Shown here: piece after piece, positions 42,866 through 54,164 of the stretch
Layout: each line of letters opens with the position of its first letter
Position numbering within the stretch: the first letter of the stretch is position 1
Source of the DNA: Ctena decussata
Taxonomy: Eukaryota > Mollusca > Bivalvia > Lucinida > Lucinidae
Direction of reading: 5' to 3'
DNA length: 64,000 nucleotides
Assembly (NCBI GenBank): GCA_963989385.1
Contig: OZ022503.1
Span: 52,636,858 to 52,700,857 of the forward strand
Made by a program: the position numbers and the translations under genes
The notes under the pieces: generated by a model
The model's input: the letters and a program-made list of their open reading frames with translations, nothing else
Database searches by the model: none
Told to the model about the DNA's origin: nothing

Positions 42866-44855
42866 ACTGAATTTCCTCAACCAAACTTTGCCTATTAACG
42901 ATTTATAGTCATATGCAATATTCAAAAAGCTTGCAGCCGTTATGGGTTGCTTAACAGACTAGAACTAGACTACATTATTATAATAACTGACACTCGCAGG
43001 AGGAATAGTAGAAACTTTTCTACCAGCTAATGTGAAGAAAAAAAGGATGAATGATCAAAATACAGGCATATTTAATGATAAAAAGCGGAACTCGCATTAA
43101 TAAGGTGTGACAGTACGGATGTTTGAATTGAATAGGAATGCAAGAATTTCAAAGCAAAGCACTTAACAAAATTTCTAATTGGTCAGTTGTCTTCTTTGCA
43201 GAAATATAATTTCTAAACAATATTTTTGAATATCATTAAAATCAAAAGTTCAGGTTTTATCCATTTATTAAAATTTAATTTTGTAATCGAAACTTTACTG
43301 TAATATTAAGAGTCATGACCCCTTGTTCGTAAACCACAGCACAATTTACAAACTCATTAAACGTTTATCAAAGTGCCACAAAATCGTGACGTTCAGAAGT
43401 AAATTAAGATTTCCATTATAAAAATCATGAAATTTGTACTCAATCTTCTCGAAATTCGTTTCTATATTAATTTTGATATTAAAGTTTTGAAATTACCGCC
43501 CTTGGAATATTTGCGTTATTCTTAATATAGGCTCCAAAGTGTAGTAACTCATTTTGAAAATGCATGAGCGATTATGCTGCTTATAAAATACAAGCATATA
43601 CAGCCATTTATTCTTCCTAATTTCTTGCCAGATAAATATGAATTTGCATATGGCTCAATTCTATGGAAAAAGTGACCAATTAGAAATTTTGTTCAGTCTA
43701 TTTATTTCTATGAAAATTACATTAGGTGAATTAAAATAAGGAAAATAAAGACTTGGAAACTATTAAGGAAAAATGATTATCAAATATACTGAACAAAAAT
43801 AAAAACTTGACGGTTTTTATTTCTCAATTCCGGCCAACCTAGCAAGTATGCAATGTATGTATGGATGTTTTCGCATTGGACAGACATCTGATTACTTAAA
43901 TCATGAAAAAATACTGGTTAATTTTTGTCCTATCCGGAGTTAGCTAACTTATTCCTATTTTAATAATTCTGACCAGAACATTAATTTGCGCATGCGCAGA
44001 AGAAAGTTATCTTGTACGCAATAAACAGTAAATCCAGTACGCACAGAAAACACTTTAAACGCTTTATGTTTATTGTAATCACAACCTGAAAATAACATTT
44101 AAAGATTCAAAACTTTCAGATTATCTCCCTTTGAATTAAACATATAGAGATTTTTGAGACGCTGCATTTTCTATACCAGTGCGTCTTTTTTTATGATTCT
44201 CTTCGAGGTTTGTTTGATTGTCTTGCAAACTCAATGTCTTAATAACTAAATTTCGTAGAAAGCCATTCCTTAAACTGCCATTAAGACTTTAATGTGTAAT
44301 GGGAATTCCATTGAAACTGAATTTCTGACTTCATAATGGCATGGACTGAGGGTTTTCGTCTTTTCCTCACGGCCTCCTAGTGGACCGTGCATCGGCATAA
44401 TTTTAGCTAATGAGTCCATACAGATTGGATTTAACAATGGAAAGGCATTGCCAACAGAATTTGCATCATTCATCAGACTTTAACAATTTTAAATTCGGCA
44501 ACTGTTTGGTTTTGAGCATAGAAAACAGAAAAGTACCCTTGTGACGTTTACAGTAGTCTCAATATTGCTGTATCTTAAGACTTTTGAATTTCATGTGACT
44601 ATGACATCACAAAATGATTACCTTTTTCTTAAATGAAAATAATTTTCATGTCTCACCTTTTCCCGACTACCGCAGGATGAAAAATAGCGACTGTCAAGTT
44701 TTTATTTTTGCTAAGTATATTTAAAAAGAAAAGAGTAATTAGCATCATAAACTGATTTTCATACTCATTTTCTATATAAATCAAGTGACAGATGGTAACA
44801 TGTTAGGCGACACTAAATTGATCATGAATGCTACTCAGTGACGAGGAGGTCCATG
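42864..44855. other. AT-rich, gene-poor stretch with one inverted pair
   Basis: AACAAAATTTCTAATTGGTC near 43166 and its exact complement near 43673 are about 500 bp apart and may be ends of an element. No exon was supported. Confidence 0.4.
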
Positions 44856-44964
44856 ATCAGTCATTCTGCTGGTACTGAAAGTGGAAGTAGGCCATATGCA
44901 TACTGAGAGTACATCTACAATACTCTAGTATTGTAGATGTATTCTCAGTATGCATATGGTCCTG

Positions 44965-45165
44965 TAGACTGATTTCAGTCGAAGATGTTAAAAATTCTCT
45001 TGACCCTATATTCACATTTTACCAATTTTACTTCTCTCTAAAATATACTCCTGGCTCCAACATCTTCGAAGATGTTGGGTCAGGTACAAAAGTATCAGAG
45101 AGGGACAAGAAAAAAAAAATAAAATAAAAAGAAAATATCTAACATCTTCGGCTGACAAAAGTCTA
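44965..45165. mobile_element. 201-bp TIR element with 9-bp target duplication
   Basis: Termini of about 26 bp (TAGACTGATTTCAGTCGAAG at the left; complement of CTGACAAAAGTCTA at the right) both lead into GAAGATGTTA. ATGGTCCTG is duplicated at 44956-44964 and 45166-45174. The empty site is preserved at 45504-45512. A second palindrome CAACATCTTCGAAGATGTTG lies inside. The 9-bp duplication suggests a Mutator-like MITE. Confidence 0.85.
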
Positions 45166-45189
45166 ATGGTCCTGATGCAATCCTTATAA

Positions 45190-45403
45190 TTGAGCCGCGA
45201 CACAAGAAACCAACTAGTTGGTTTAAACATATTTTATTTCAACAAATCTCATGTGTACACAAAGCTAATATACATGCTAACTAGGATAAGAACGGAAGCT
45301 TACGCTTATTTAGTTCTTCTCCTTCAACTAGTTGGTTGTGCACCCAGCGCAGACTCAGATCAGCATGGGCATCCGCCCAGTCTGATCATAGTCTTCGCTG
45401 TCC
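45190..45403. mobile_element. MITE family A, truncated, with a 101-bp insert
   Basis: The left arm is interrupted at 45224-45324 by foreign sequence flanked by CAACTAGTTGGTT on both sides. The right half is absent because the duplication breakpoint lies at GCTGTCC. Confidence 0.82.
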
Positions 45404-45528
45404 ATCAGTCATTCTGCTGGTACTGAAAGTGGAAGTAGGCCATATGCATACTGAGAGTACATCTACAATACTCTAGTATTGTAGATGTATTCTCAGTATT
45501 CATATGGTCCTGATGCAATCCTTATAAT

Positions 45529-45765
45529 TGAGCCGCGACACAAGAAACCAACTAGTTGGTTGTGCACCCAGCGCAGACTCAGATCAGCCTGGACATCCGC
45601 CCAGTCTGATCATAGTCTTCGCTGTCCGCATGGAGGTAGCTTAGACCCTTAGATATCCTTTAAGCGCTTAGCAAAGAGTCTGGTCGGACTAGGCGAATGC
45701 CCAGGCTGATCCGAGTCTGCGCTGGGCGCACAACTACTTTGTTGGTTTACTCGTGTCGCGGCTCA
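45529..45765. mobile_element. MITE family A copy downstream of SRCR gene 1
   Basis: A full hairpin, TGAGCCGCGACACAAG to CTCGTGTCGCGGCTCA, with inner GGTAGCTTAGACCCTTAG. It lies about 200 bp past the stop of the gene at 45972. Confidence 0.88.
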
Positions 45766-45820
45766 GTTATTGATTTGTCAAAGAATACAACAAATACGAG
45801 TACATTTTCTGCTTTATAGT

Positions 45821-45830
45821 TTTATTTATT
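45821..45830 (-). terminator. Candidate polyadenylation signal of SRCR gene 1
   Basis: The minus strand reads AATAAATAAA about 142 nt past the stop codon, between the gene and the MITE. Confidence 0.5.
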
Positions 45831-45971
45831 CTGTTAAGATGGTCATTTGGATTTTCTGATAATCCCTATAAAACAAGTAAGTAGGAATCAAACACTGTCT
45901 GTTGTTTATGGTCTTGAAGGAAAGAAGTATGGTTACACAGCGCGAGCGGTAATGGTTCCAATGTTGCTTTC

Positions 45972-46934
45972 CTATATACAACTCACTCCAGCATCTTCAC
46001 CATGGTTACAGCCATAACCACCAATGCGAGGATAATGGCAAGAAAACAGGGACATTTCATTACCAGTGCAATGTACATTAGATAACATGATTTCTCCTGT
46101 ACCTTCCCCAAAGCGATGGCCATAAAATGAATTTGGACCTTGCAGCGCAATGCCACCTGTAAATCCCAACATCCTACAAACAACCATGGCATCATCCTTG
46201 CCCCAGTCATGATCACAAACTGTTCCATGTTTTCCTAGGTAGTCTATCTCAACTCGACCTGACTGGTTATTTTTTCCTCCAACTAATGTCACACGAAACT
46301 CTTTAACAGATTGTAAATGAGTATACAAAGCAGAAATTCGTGTTCCTAAGCAGTTGCCAGGGTTATGGACATCACAATTTTCTATAATGGGAATATTTTC
46401 TTTGTTAACCATAGCAGTGGCTAGATAGGCTGCTTTTCTGTTATCAGTGACAAGTTGTACCAAATTGTTTGTTATGTTGTCTACTTTCTTCTCAATCATG
46501 TTGTTAATTTCATTGTGATTTTTCTCTATTATTTGAGTCAGCTGTTCGTTTAATACAGTATTGGTATCCGTGCTTCTTGCCCCTCTCTGTTCCATAGTTG
46601 TCTTCTTCAAGCGACGGAATTCTTCTAATATTTGCTTTACTGCCACATTATTCTCAGCAATCTTCCCCGATAGTGATTCTAAATCTTTAGTCTTTGCTTC
46701 TTTGTTCGCTATATCTCTTATGGATTTGTCTATGTATTCTTGGGTCTCACTGAATTTCTGAATAACTTGCTTTCTGTCCTCACTGTCTTTGTCCATCTTT
46801 TCATTCAAGCGGCGCACAAGATTATCCAAAGCATCAACCTTTTCCTCCAATATTGTATTTGTAGCACATAAAACTTCCCATTCAAGGCAAGTGTAAATAA
46901 TAAATAAAACTGTTGACCAGATATTCAAATCCAT
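45972..46934 (-). CDS. Secreted coiled-coil protein with C-terminal SRCR domain (gene 1)
   Basis: The product is an extracellular protein with one scavenger receptor cysteine-rich domain, a plan used by scavenger receptors and pattern-recognition molecules; the ligand is unknown. It has 320 residues and starts MDLNIWSTVLFIIYTCLEWE, a signal peptide with likely cleavage near Ala24. A long heptad-rich coiled coil follows (about 26-155), then a stalk with a Cys pair (187, 195). The SRCR domain (about 214-320) has FRVTLVGG, GRVEIDYLGKHGTVC, VVCRMLGFTGG and GEDAGVSC. Its six cysteines (240, 253, 289, 299, 309, 319) are the group A set. No intron interrupts the frame from signal peptide to stop. 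The nearest relative is the gene at 57773-58744, also minus. A membrane anchor is not seen, apart from the signal peptide. Confidence 0.92.
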   Translation of the reverse strand: MDLNIWSTVLFIIYTCLEWEVLCATNTILEEKVDALDNLVRRLNEKMDKDSEDRKQVIQKFSETQEYIDKSIRDIANKEAKTKDLESLSGKIAENNVAVKQILEEFRRLKKTTMEQRGARSTDTNTVLNEQLTQIIEKNHNEINNMIEKKVDNITNNLVQLVTDNRKAAYLATAMVNKENIPIIENCDVHNPGNCLGTRISALYTHLQSVKEFRVTLVGGKNNQSGRVEIDYLGKHGTVCDHDWGKDDAMVVCRMLGFTGGIALQGPNSFYGHRFGEGTGEIMLSNVHCTGNEMSLFSCHYPRIGGYGCNHGEDAGVSCI

Positions 46935-47060
46935 GTTTTATTTAACTTTCTCACCGATTTCCTGTGCCTCTCTACACCGATATTTCCAAACAAGCTATGC
47001 CTTGAATAATATAATATATTCATGTCAAATTACTTTAAAGGTCTGATTGCAGGATATTGT
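46935..47060 (-). promoter_or_regulatory. 5' flank of SRCR gene 1, conserved with SRCR gene 2
   Basis: GCTATGCCTTGAAT and CTTTAAAGGTCTGATTGCAGGATA (46992-47055, plus strand) recur in the same order upstream of gene 2 at 58816-58900. A TATA-like run (ATAATATATT) lies between them, about 75-85 bp from the ATG. Confidence 0.5.
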
Positions 47061-47213
47061 TTAACTATGGGATACTTATAGCGAAATGTAAACTCATCCG
47101 TTCAGCCTATCTGGTTTACAGCCATGGCGTTTCTCATATGCTATTGGTTACCATTTCTTGTGCACAGAAAACCCTTAAACATGAATCTGTTTATTGTACA
47201 GTCTTCTATGAAA

Positions 47214-47410
47214 CAAGAGCCCCGGTAACTCAGTAGGTTAAGCGCTGGCCTGCTGATCTAGCGGTCCCGGGTTCGAGCCTTGCTGTAGGCGGGAATGTTT
47301 TCAATCGTGAACGGAGTTCCATAGCACTCGACCTTTCATTATCACCAATCCTTCGTTCTGATATGACTGAAATACTGTTTAAAAGGACGTTAAATCGCAA
47401 ATCATCGAGC
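47214..47410 (+). mobile_element. tRNA-derived SINE
   Basis: A-box-like GGTAACTCAGTAGGTTAAG, B-box-like GGGTTCGAGCC, and the tail ATATGACTGAAATACTG, AAAGGACGTTAAATC. It is the best-preserved copy of the 5315 type. Confidence 0.82.
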
Positions 47411-49340
47411 CATCATTTATGACACGATTTGCAGTAACAGATAAAAAAACCTTTAACATAGTCCAGCTAACATGAGTAGATTTGTCTGTTTGACCTCATC
47501 TTCATTATAGACTGTGATTATAACAGTACATCAAATGCTAGTATCTATGAGCCTGACTGTACACTAAATTGTTGGTTTGGTTCAGCTGGGAATCCAACCT
47601 GTATTCGGAAGAGGCTCAGGTATATTAATCTTCAGTTATATTGTTCTTATATGATAATTGCATTTTTGGAGGGGGTGGGGACATGGTGAAGAGTATCCAA
47701 GTAAACTAAATATGGACAAGTTCGGCATAATTATTAGGGTTTGCAGAGTAGCAGTGCAAGAATAATCAAATATTAATAGTAATCAAAAAGAGTAAAATGC
47801 AAGAAAAAAGAAAGATTAATAAAAAAGAACTTATACAAAAACAAAAAAGACATTTTGATAATTCAGCATGTTTTACAAACTATTTTCTTGTATTTTCAAT
47901 TATCATTATTACATTTTAGGTCTTTTTATTCTATAATTTTAAATTTTACTTTATTTAATTTTATTCACTGAATTCGTATTCATGTACATATTTCTTTTTG
48001 TTTAGAAAGTGAAATGCTCCCCAATTAAATGAATAAGCTATACAGATTATTACAAGCATAGCTTTCACAAAAAGCTTGGTCTAAGCTTAGCAACCATTAG
48101 CAGTTGATGCTTACCAAATAAACCATCGCAACCACAAAAATCTTAACTAAAACTTTTGTTTATACCTCAAAAGCCGACCCAAAATCTAGATTGTGGATTT
48201 CAAGCACGGTTGCGAGTGGTAGGTATCATACCATTCCATTGTTAAAAGAAAGTTTAAAAGGCCGTAAAATCACAAGTCATTCACAATCGGAACACCGCTC
48301 GGCCAATTCCGTGATTCATGGAATTGGCCGAGGAGTTCCGAATGAAGTCATTCATTCATCCGGGCCGTGCTCGATTGGGCTGTGCGGACTGTGCCAGAAC
48401 GGCTATTAGAATTCCGAAATCGAGCATACCAAACGAGCAGGAAAGGGGCGAATGCACGGCTATTGAACAATCATGGCATGATGGCGTATTGAGAAACACA
48501 CATTCTCTTCTGTTTAACGATATTTTGGGTTATGCGATCTGAATTTTAAGAGAAAACAATTCAGATTTTATCAAACAAGCTTAGAGCTACATCTTCTTTC
48601 TATACTTTCCTGTGTCGTCTGCTTGTCCGCCATTTTGTTTTGACTATTTGTTCTGTCCACACCACCACCTCGTTCGGAACAGTGCGCACCGTGTCAGGAC
48701 ACGGTTCCGGAACACTCGATTGATGTTCCAAAAATCCCAACTGTGAGCACAGCCCAACTGTGCGAATAGCGCTCACGCTATATTTGCGAACAGTTGAATA
48801 AAGGTCAAGCTACATTTTGGGTAAATAATGTTTGTACTTCCATGCCGAAAGCAATTACTAGATAGTCTATGCCCATAGGCGTAGACAATAATCTCAAGAA
48901 TAAAATGCCAGTTTTACAGATATTTTTTTGTAACTTGTAAATCAAGCGCTTCTTCTGGTATAAAATAGTTTGGTACAAGACCATCATGGTCATCTTGTCC
49001 TCAGAATATGACGAGAGGTAGAGTTGGCTGATATGCAAAATGTCAACATGGCATTTTGAATAAATCCGTTTTCTTATTACTCCCTCATTAGCAGCATGCA
49101 TGACCGTTTAGTATGTTAATAAAAGAAGTAGTTGTGCCTGGATATAGTTCTTAATTGGTTTTGACAATTTATATGATATTTGGTAATCGCCGTTTGTCTG
49201 AGAATGTCTATAACGTAACCATAATATGAAATAGTCATATCAGAGTCACACAAAAAATCATTTCCATGTTCTGGTATGCATGTTTGTCTCTAGTTATCGA
49301 AAATTCTAAAACATTGGGACCGTAATTGTCTTGTAAATTT
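47411..49340. other. No gene seen; one perfect hairpin
   Basis: GGCCAATTCC and complement form a hairpin at about 48300-48330, within a stretch with several CGGAAC/GTTCCG motifs. A SINE tail relic (GGCCGTAAAATCACAAGT) lies near 48258. No exon supported. Confidence 0.4.
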
Positions 49341-49579
49341 CAGCCGCGACACGAGAAAACCACAAAGTGGTTGTGCGCCCAGCGCAGAGTCAGATCAGCC
49401 TCGGCATCCTCCCAGTCTGATCAGACTCTTCGCTAAGCGCTTAAATGGTAGATCCAAGGGTCCAAGCTACCTCCGTGCGGACAGTGAAGACTTTGATCAG
49501 ACTGGACGCATGTCCAGGCGGATCTGAGTCTGCGCTGGGCGCACAACCGCTTTATTGGTTTTCTCGTGGCGCGGCTCAT
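49341..49579. mobile_element. MITE family A copy
   Basis: The hairpin from CAGCCGCGACACGAGAAA to TTCTCGTGGCGCGGCTCA is full length. Confidence 0.86.
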
Positions 49580-50034
49580 TTGGTTTTTACAATACAGTAA
49601 TACGTCTAAAATAGATACAAATGGAATTGAAACCGTGTAGATCCTGATTAATTATTGATTTGGTCTGAACCATTAGTGCAGACCTATGTGTCCCAATATT
49701 TAGAATTTTACGGTATTTACAATTGTTTCATGGTAAAGGCATTTAAAGATCATGTTGCCATTAATATATCTAACGTTTTTGCATTTTTTGTATTTGTTTT
49801 TTATGTTTGTTTTATTTCACTGATATCTTATCTTATTATAATAATTTGTACTCATTAGTTTGTCAACAATTAATGTGACCCGTCGCGCAAAAAGGGACGA
49901 GTTGGGTGTCCTATAGCGAAATTTAGTTTTATGTCACAGTGACTAAGCAAATCTAAGAGGATTCGGAAAATATCAAAATTTTGGTGGCTCTTGGCCATTT
50001 TGGGGCTCATATTGTCTGCAGAACGTAGGTACCG

Positions 50035-50199
50035 TCATGAATCCTCACAACTGTTTTGATGACGTTGCGGTGACGGCGCAAAGTAAAATCGTTCAGAACT
50101 TGAACTGATAGAATTTGTAAATGTTTGTTTTGTGCGCCGTCCTTGGAAGCTTTGTTTGCTGAATAAATATTCCGAACCATGCTTCTCGGGATTTTCTTC
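50035..50199 (-). CDS. Candidate terminal exon, unrecognised protein
   Basis: The acceptor TCTTTGTCTTACCTGCAG precedes 54 codons and a stop. The product starts EENPEKHGSEYLFSKQSF and is basic and serine-rich (SISSSSERFYF). It begins in phase 0, which fits the donor of the candidate exon at 53235-53384. No family is recognised. Confidence 0.28.
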   Translation of the reverse strand, partial: EENPEKHGSEYLFSKQSFQGRRTKQTFTNSISSSSERFYFAPSPQRHQNSCEDS

Positions 50200-50284
50200 C
50201 TGCAGGTAAGACAAAGATTTCACCCACTGGCATCAAATTAAACAAATAAGCATTTGGATGTATTATCAAGTGACATGCACATAT

Positions 50285-50513
50285 ATGAGTCGCGACGCGA
50301 CAAAACCAAGACAGTGGTATTTGAGCCACACGAAGACTCAGATCAGCCTGGACATCTGCCAAGTCTGATCAGAAGCTTCGCTGTGCGCGTAAAGAATGGC
50401 AAAGGGTCTAAGCTACCTTCATGCCGTTGCATGCGTCGGCGACGATTGATCAGACTAGGCGTTAGCCCAGGCTGATCTGAGTCTTTGCTGGGCGCACATG
50501 CCACTTTGTTGTT
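50285..50513. mobile_element. MITE family A copy, right end decayed
   Basis: TGAGTCGCGACGCGACAAAA at the left. CTGGGCGCACATGCCACTTT at the right is followed by a degenerate end. Confidence 0.75.
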
Positions 50514-50624
50514 ATTCTATCCAACTATGCGTGATGGTTTCTGCAATTTTTACGGGCGCCCGTAAAGATAACGGGAAATGGACTGGCAACTGGTTTCCGC
50601 TTATTCTACCGTAAAATCTTCGGT

Positions 50625-51513
50625 TTTTAGCTCACCTGAGCCGAAGGCTCACAGGTGAGCTTATAGTATAGGCAGGCATCCGTCGTCCGTCTGTCAATAT
50701 TTTTAAACGTCATCTCCTCTGAAACTACAAGGCCCATTGTTACCAAATTTCATATGCAGCATCTATAGGCAGGGGGAACCAATAATACTGTTTTTTATCC
50801 GAATCCCTTTGGAACTTTGGTTGCAATGGCAACTTAAAGTTTCCATTGACTTGTATGGGAAAAATTGAAAATTTGCATTTATTGCTATTTCTCTGCAGAT
50901 AATTTGATAAATCTTTTACAGAAATGTTCCTTGAGTAGCTCTCTATCAGCCACATGAAATTTATGTTAATTGCACAAATAGGCTGGTTGCCATGGCAACC
51001 GAATGGTTAAAAATAGAAAAAAGATTCAAAAATCATCTCCTCAGAAACTATGCAACCAATAAAGCTCAAACTTCACAGAAATGATCTTGGTACTACCCTC
51101 TACAAAAATAACTGCAGTTATTTGGATTTTTTTCCTATAGAAATGTTTCTTGAGTAGTCCTCTATGATTCGTATTCATATTAATTTTGTCCAAATCACTG
51201 AATTTGATTAGTTGCCATGATGGCAACATAAAGGAAAAAAAAATTGAAAAAAATATTCAAAAAATCTTTTCCTCAAAAACTATATAGGGGGATGAAGCTG
51301 ATTCTTTGCATACATGTTCATGACATTAGCCACTACATAAATATTGTTTTCTATTATTGTTGCATTGCTATGGCATTTTAAAGTTTCCATAGACTAACAA
51401 CTCAGTCGTTGAAATTTGGCCACACTGTACAATTTACTTTAGAGTTACCTACCCTTGAGTGCTGAGGATGAATAGACTCAGGTGAGCTACAGGACCAATG
51501 GTCCTCTGGTTTT
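50625..51513. repeat. Interspersed repeat with AGCTCACCTGAGC ends
   Basis: It starts TTTTTAGCTCACCTGAGCCG and ends CTCAGGTGAGCTACAGGACC, with GGTTGCCATGGCAACC inside. Repeats starting this way are common in bivalve genomes (general knowledge). A diverged left end lies at about 59455-59520. Confidence 0.65.
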
Positions 51514-53150
51514 ACAAAGTAATGGTAATGGTTTTACAAAGTAATGGTAACTGATGGTATTTTCCTTGTTGTTGTTTTTTTGTCCAAAAAGAATGCAATT
51601 GCTTGAAAGAACCGCCTCAATCGGCGATGAGGCGGTTTTAATGAGTAGTAACCATCTATGTTTTGAGGCTAAATAGGGGCCTAAGTAAAATAATGCCGTA
51701 TTCAAGAAACGTGTAGGACAGTCTGACAGAGTCTTGTAAACTTCCTTGGCAAAAATATTCTAAAATTTCACGCGTACAATATCATTTACCAGTTTTGGAT
51801 AGACACTGAATTCTAAACCTTTTTTGCGAACTCGAACAATGCTCCACTTTTCCGTCTACAAAGTTGAGTTTTCAATGGTGTTCATTACACAAACTTGTCA
51901 ACAGGGTGCTCGCATTATTTTCTTCCCTTTTTACATGAAATCCGTCCAACTTTCAATGAAAATCCTGGGAAATTATAGAAATGACTGTTTTTAAGGAAAA
52001 TGAGTAGCATGACGTCATTCCGCCAAAAAAAAAATGGAAAGAAAAAATGGACCAATTCATGCCTGCTTATTATCTCCTGAAGCACAATAGCATGTTGTGG
52101 GGATGTCCGGTTGCGCCGGAGGGGACTAGAAACAGGGATGACACGAAGGTTAGTGAACCAGTTGAACCGAGATTTATTCTTTTCCAATGTCAAGTCTCAA
52201 AAATCGGGGATTGTAATGAAAGCAACCCACCATTCATTCTCCTATAGGTGTGAATCGAATTTGAAACCAGATTCTATGTTTAACAGCATAAATCCGTTTT
52301 GTCCTGGAGCAAGGGTAGTGAATATTATTCCATTTTGACGGAATGCGAACAAATTGGATACAGATTCCTGATGTTGTCGAGCGTAAATGATTCCATCCAT
52401 CACCATTACTTTAAAGGGGTTTTAGTGTTAATGTGCCTTACCGACCGAACGATATTCTGTTACTATTCGTTGTCTAGAAAATGGGTAATTGTTGAATTTT
52501 GTGATTAAGGGGATCGGTTGTGCTTAGATGGATAGGTTATGATTGAGGGGAGTGTGAAATATTGGCTTGGTGTTTGTTCTTTTTGAGTCATTGTATGTTT
52601 CTTGGGCAAGGTGAGGCTTGGTTGGCAGGTGCTCTGGTAACCAGGATTTGGTAGATCGATTTGTATAGGGTAGGCGATGTGTGTAGGTATCTAATCATTC
52701 CACCTTCGAAAGTTAGACTGACTTATCTTCTCTATTCTACTTTCCTCTGCTCTACTCTTCTTTACTCTACTCTAGGCGGACTGTGCAGTGCATCACAATG
52801 CCGTATAGTAAGCTGTTAATTGTAGAAACGTACTATTGATTTCAGTACTGTACATTGTTCCTCCCTCCAAGAGGAAGTCCGAGTAGACCAGGCATTGCCG
52901 CCACGGGAAACTAACAGGAAGCTATAAATTGGGGAGCCACAAAAGTTGTTTCCCTTTGCATAAAGTAAACCAAGTTCTAAACAGACGCGCAACATTTTAT
53001 GGCCATCCTATGCAGCATTAAATTCGTACAAATAAAGTTGTTCGGGCCATTTAATATACAAATTAGCTGATACAGGATTAGGATTTCTAATAGTTTGAAG
53101 AAAAAAAAAAAGAAAGAAAAAAATGAGATTCGAACTTACACGGGACAACT
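51514..53150. other. No supported gene; one GC-rich hairpin
   Basis: ACCGCCTCAATCGGCGATGAGGCGGT at about 51611-51636 is a short hairpin. The rest is unassigned and would be intron if the two candidate exons belong together. Confidence 0.35.
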
Positions 53151-53234
53151 CTTATGTCAACAGCTCAGCGGACGAAACCGCTCGACAACCTTACCACATG
53201 ACACAATGGGCAGAAAATTAAAACATATACCTAC

Positions 53235-53384
53235 GAACACACTGTACATCTTTCCTTTTTTATGATATTTTCTCTTCCTCCTTCCCCTATCATTAGCTAC
53301 ATCTAGGGTCTCTTTATCACCATCTTCTAAGCTTAGGAAACAAGTTTGAATGAAGTTGTTGTTCCACTCATATTTTCGCGGCAT
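53235..53384 (-). CDS. Candidate first coding exon, unrecognised protein
   Basis: The ATG at 53384-53382 opens 50 codons to a donor TTC|GTAGGT in phase 0. The product starts MPRKYEWNNNFIQTC and has a basic GRRKRKYHKKGK stretch, a likely nuclear-localisation-type signal. Upstream DNA is CpG-rich with a GGCGGGAA motif, which would suit a promoter. Could be chance; no homologue is recognised. Confidence 0.28.
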
Positions 53385-53762
53385 CAAAACTTCAATACTC
53401 TTCCAAGGGACGCAACTTTATTTACGTCAAATATTTGACTGGCGGCGGGAATAAAATCCCCCAAAAATAAAGCCTGAAACGATTGACAAAAACGCGGGCG
53501 TGTGGTTTATCGCGCTAGTGAAATTAATAAGTCGTGACGTCAACGTTGAAACGTAATTTATCATATGACGTCGCATCTGAGAGTGTAATAAAGCCATGCA
53601 TTAAAAACGATAATCCACTAGTGGATTAAATATGCAAATTACGTGGTAACATTATACGTTGACGTCCATTAAAACGTCGCGTTTTCTAATGGCAAAATCG
53701 CGACGTTTTAGTGCAAATTTTGCTAATAAAATGCTATTTTAGTGTCATATGATAAATAGAAT

Positions 53763-53900
53763 CTTACATTCGTGCTCCCGTATTATTGAATTTATTAAAC
53801 TCGTTGGGGAAAAACGATAAGATGCTCGGCAAAGCCTCGCATCTTATCTTTTTCCCCAACTTGTTTAATAAATTCAATAATACATGAGCACTCATGTAAG
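53763..53900. repeat. 138-bp near-perfect palindrome
   Basis: CTTACAT...TATTATTGAATTTATTAAAC...GTTGGGGAAAAACGATAAGATGC is followed by its complement around the centre TCGGCAAAGCC. It could extrude as a cruciform. Confidence 0.85.
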
Positions 53901-54164
53901 ATCCTCTATTTCTTGAAACAATGTCATCCACCCAACTCGTCCCTTTTCGCGCGACGGGTCACATTTCTTTAATGCTGAAATAATATGTTGCTATAATTTA
54001 CCTCTGCACACAAATACAAAATTTCAGCTATTTTCTAAGCATATTAAAGTTAAAATGTTTAAACTATTATGAGATGTACGGATGTGATAGTTACAGAAAA
54101 ATGTAATAGCGTAAGCCGTCCATTTTCGGTTTTTCGTGTAAGTTATTTTTGAAACCCAGTACAG

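Larger units (their letters stand above)
44856..45627. repeat. 224-bp tandem duplication with two later insertions in copy 1
   Basis: Copy 2 (45404-45627) is uninterrupted. Copy 1 (44856-45403) is 548 bp: 224 plus a 201-bp element with a 9-bp duplication plus a 101-bp insert with a 13-bp duplication, which sums exactly. Each copy includes a palindrome (CATATGCATACTGAG...CTCAGTATGCATATG) and the 5' part of a family A MITE. Confidence 0.9.
49873..53964. mobile_element. 4.1-kb segment bounded by a 36-bp inverted repeat
   Basis: ATGTGACCCGTCGCGC...GGGACGAGTTGGGTG at 49873-49908 matches the complement of 53929-53964 at 35 of 36 positions. No target duplication is obvious. It could be a large nonautonomous DNA element or two facing copies of a small repeat. 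It contains a family A MITE, a mollusc-type interspersed repeat and two candidate exons. Confidence 0.5.

Noticed and set aside
45983..46228. Second minus-strand frame overlapping SRCR gene 1
   Set aside because: Out-of-frame shadow of the SRCR coding sequence.
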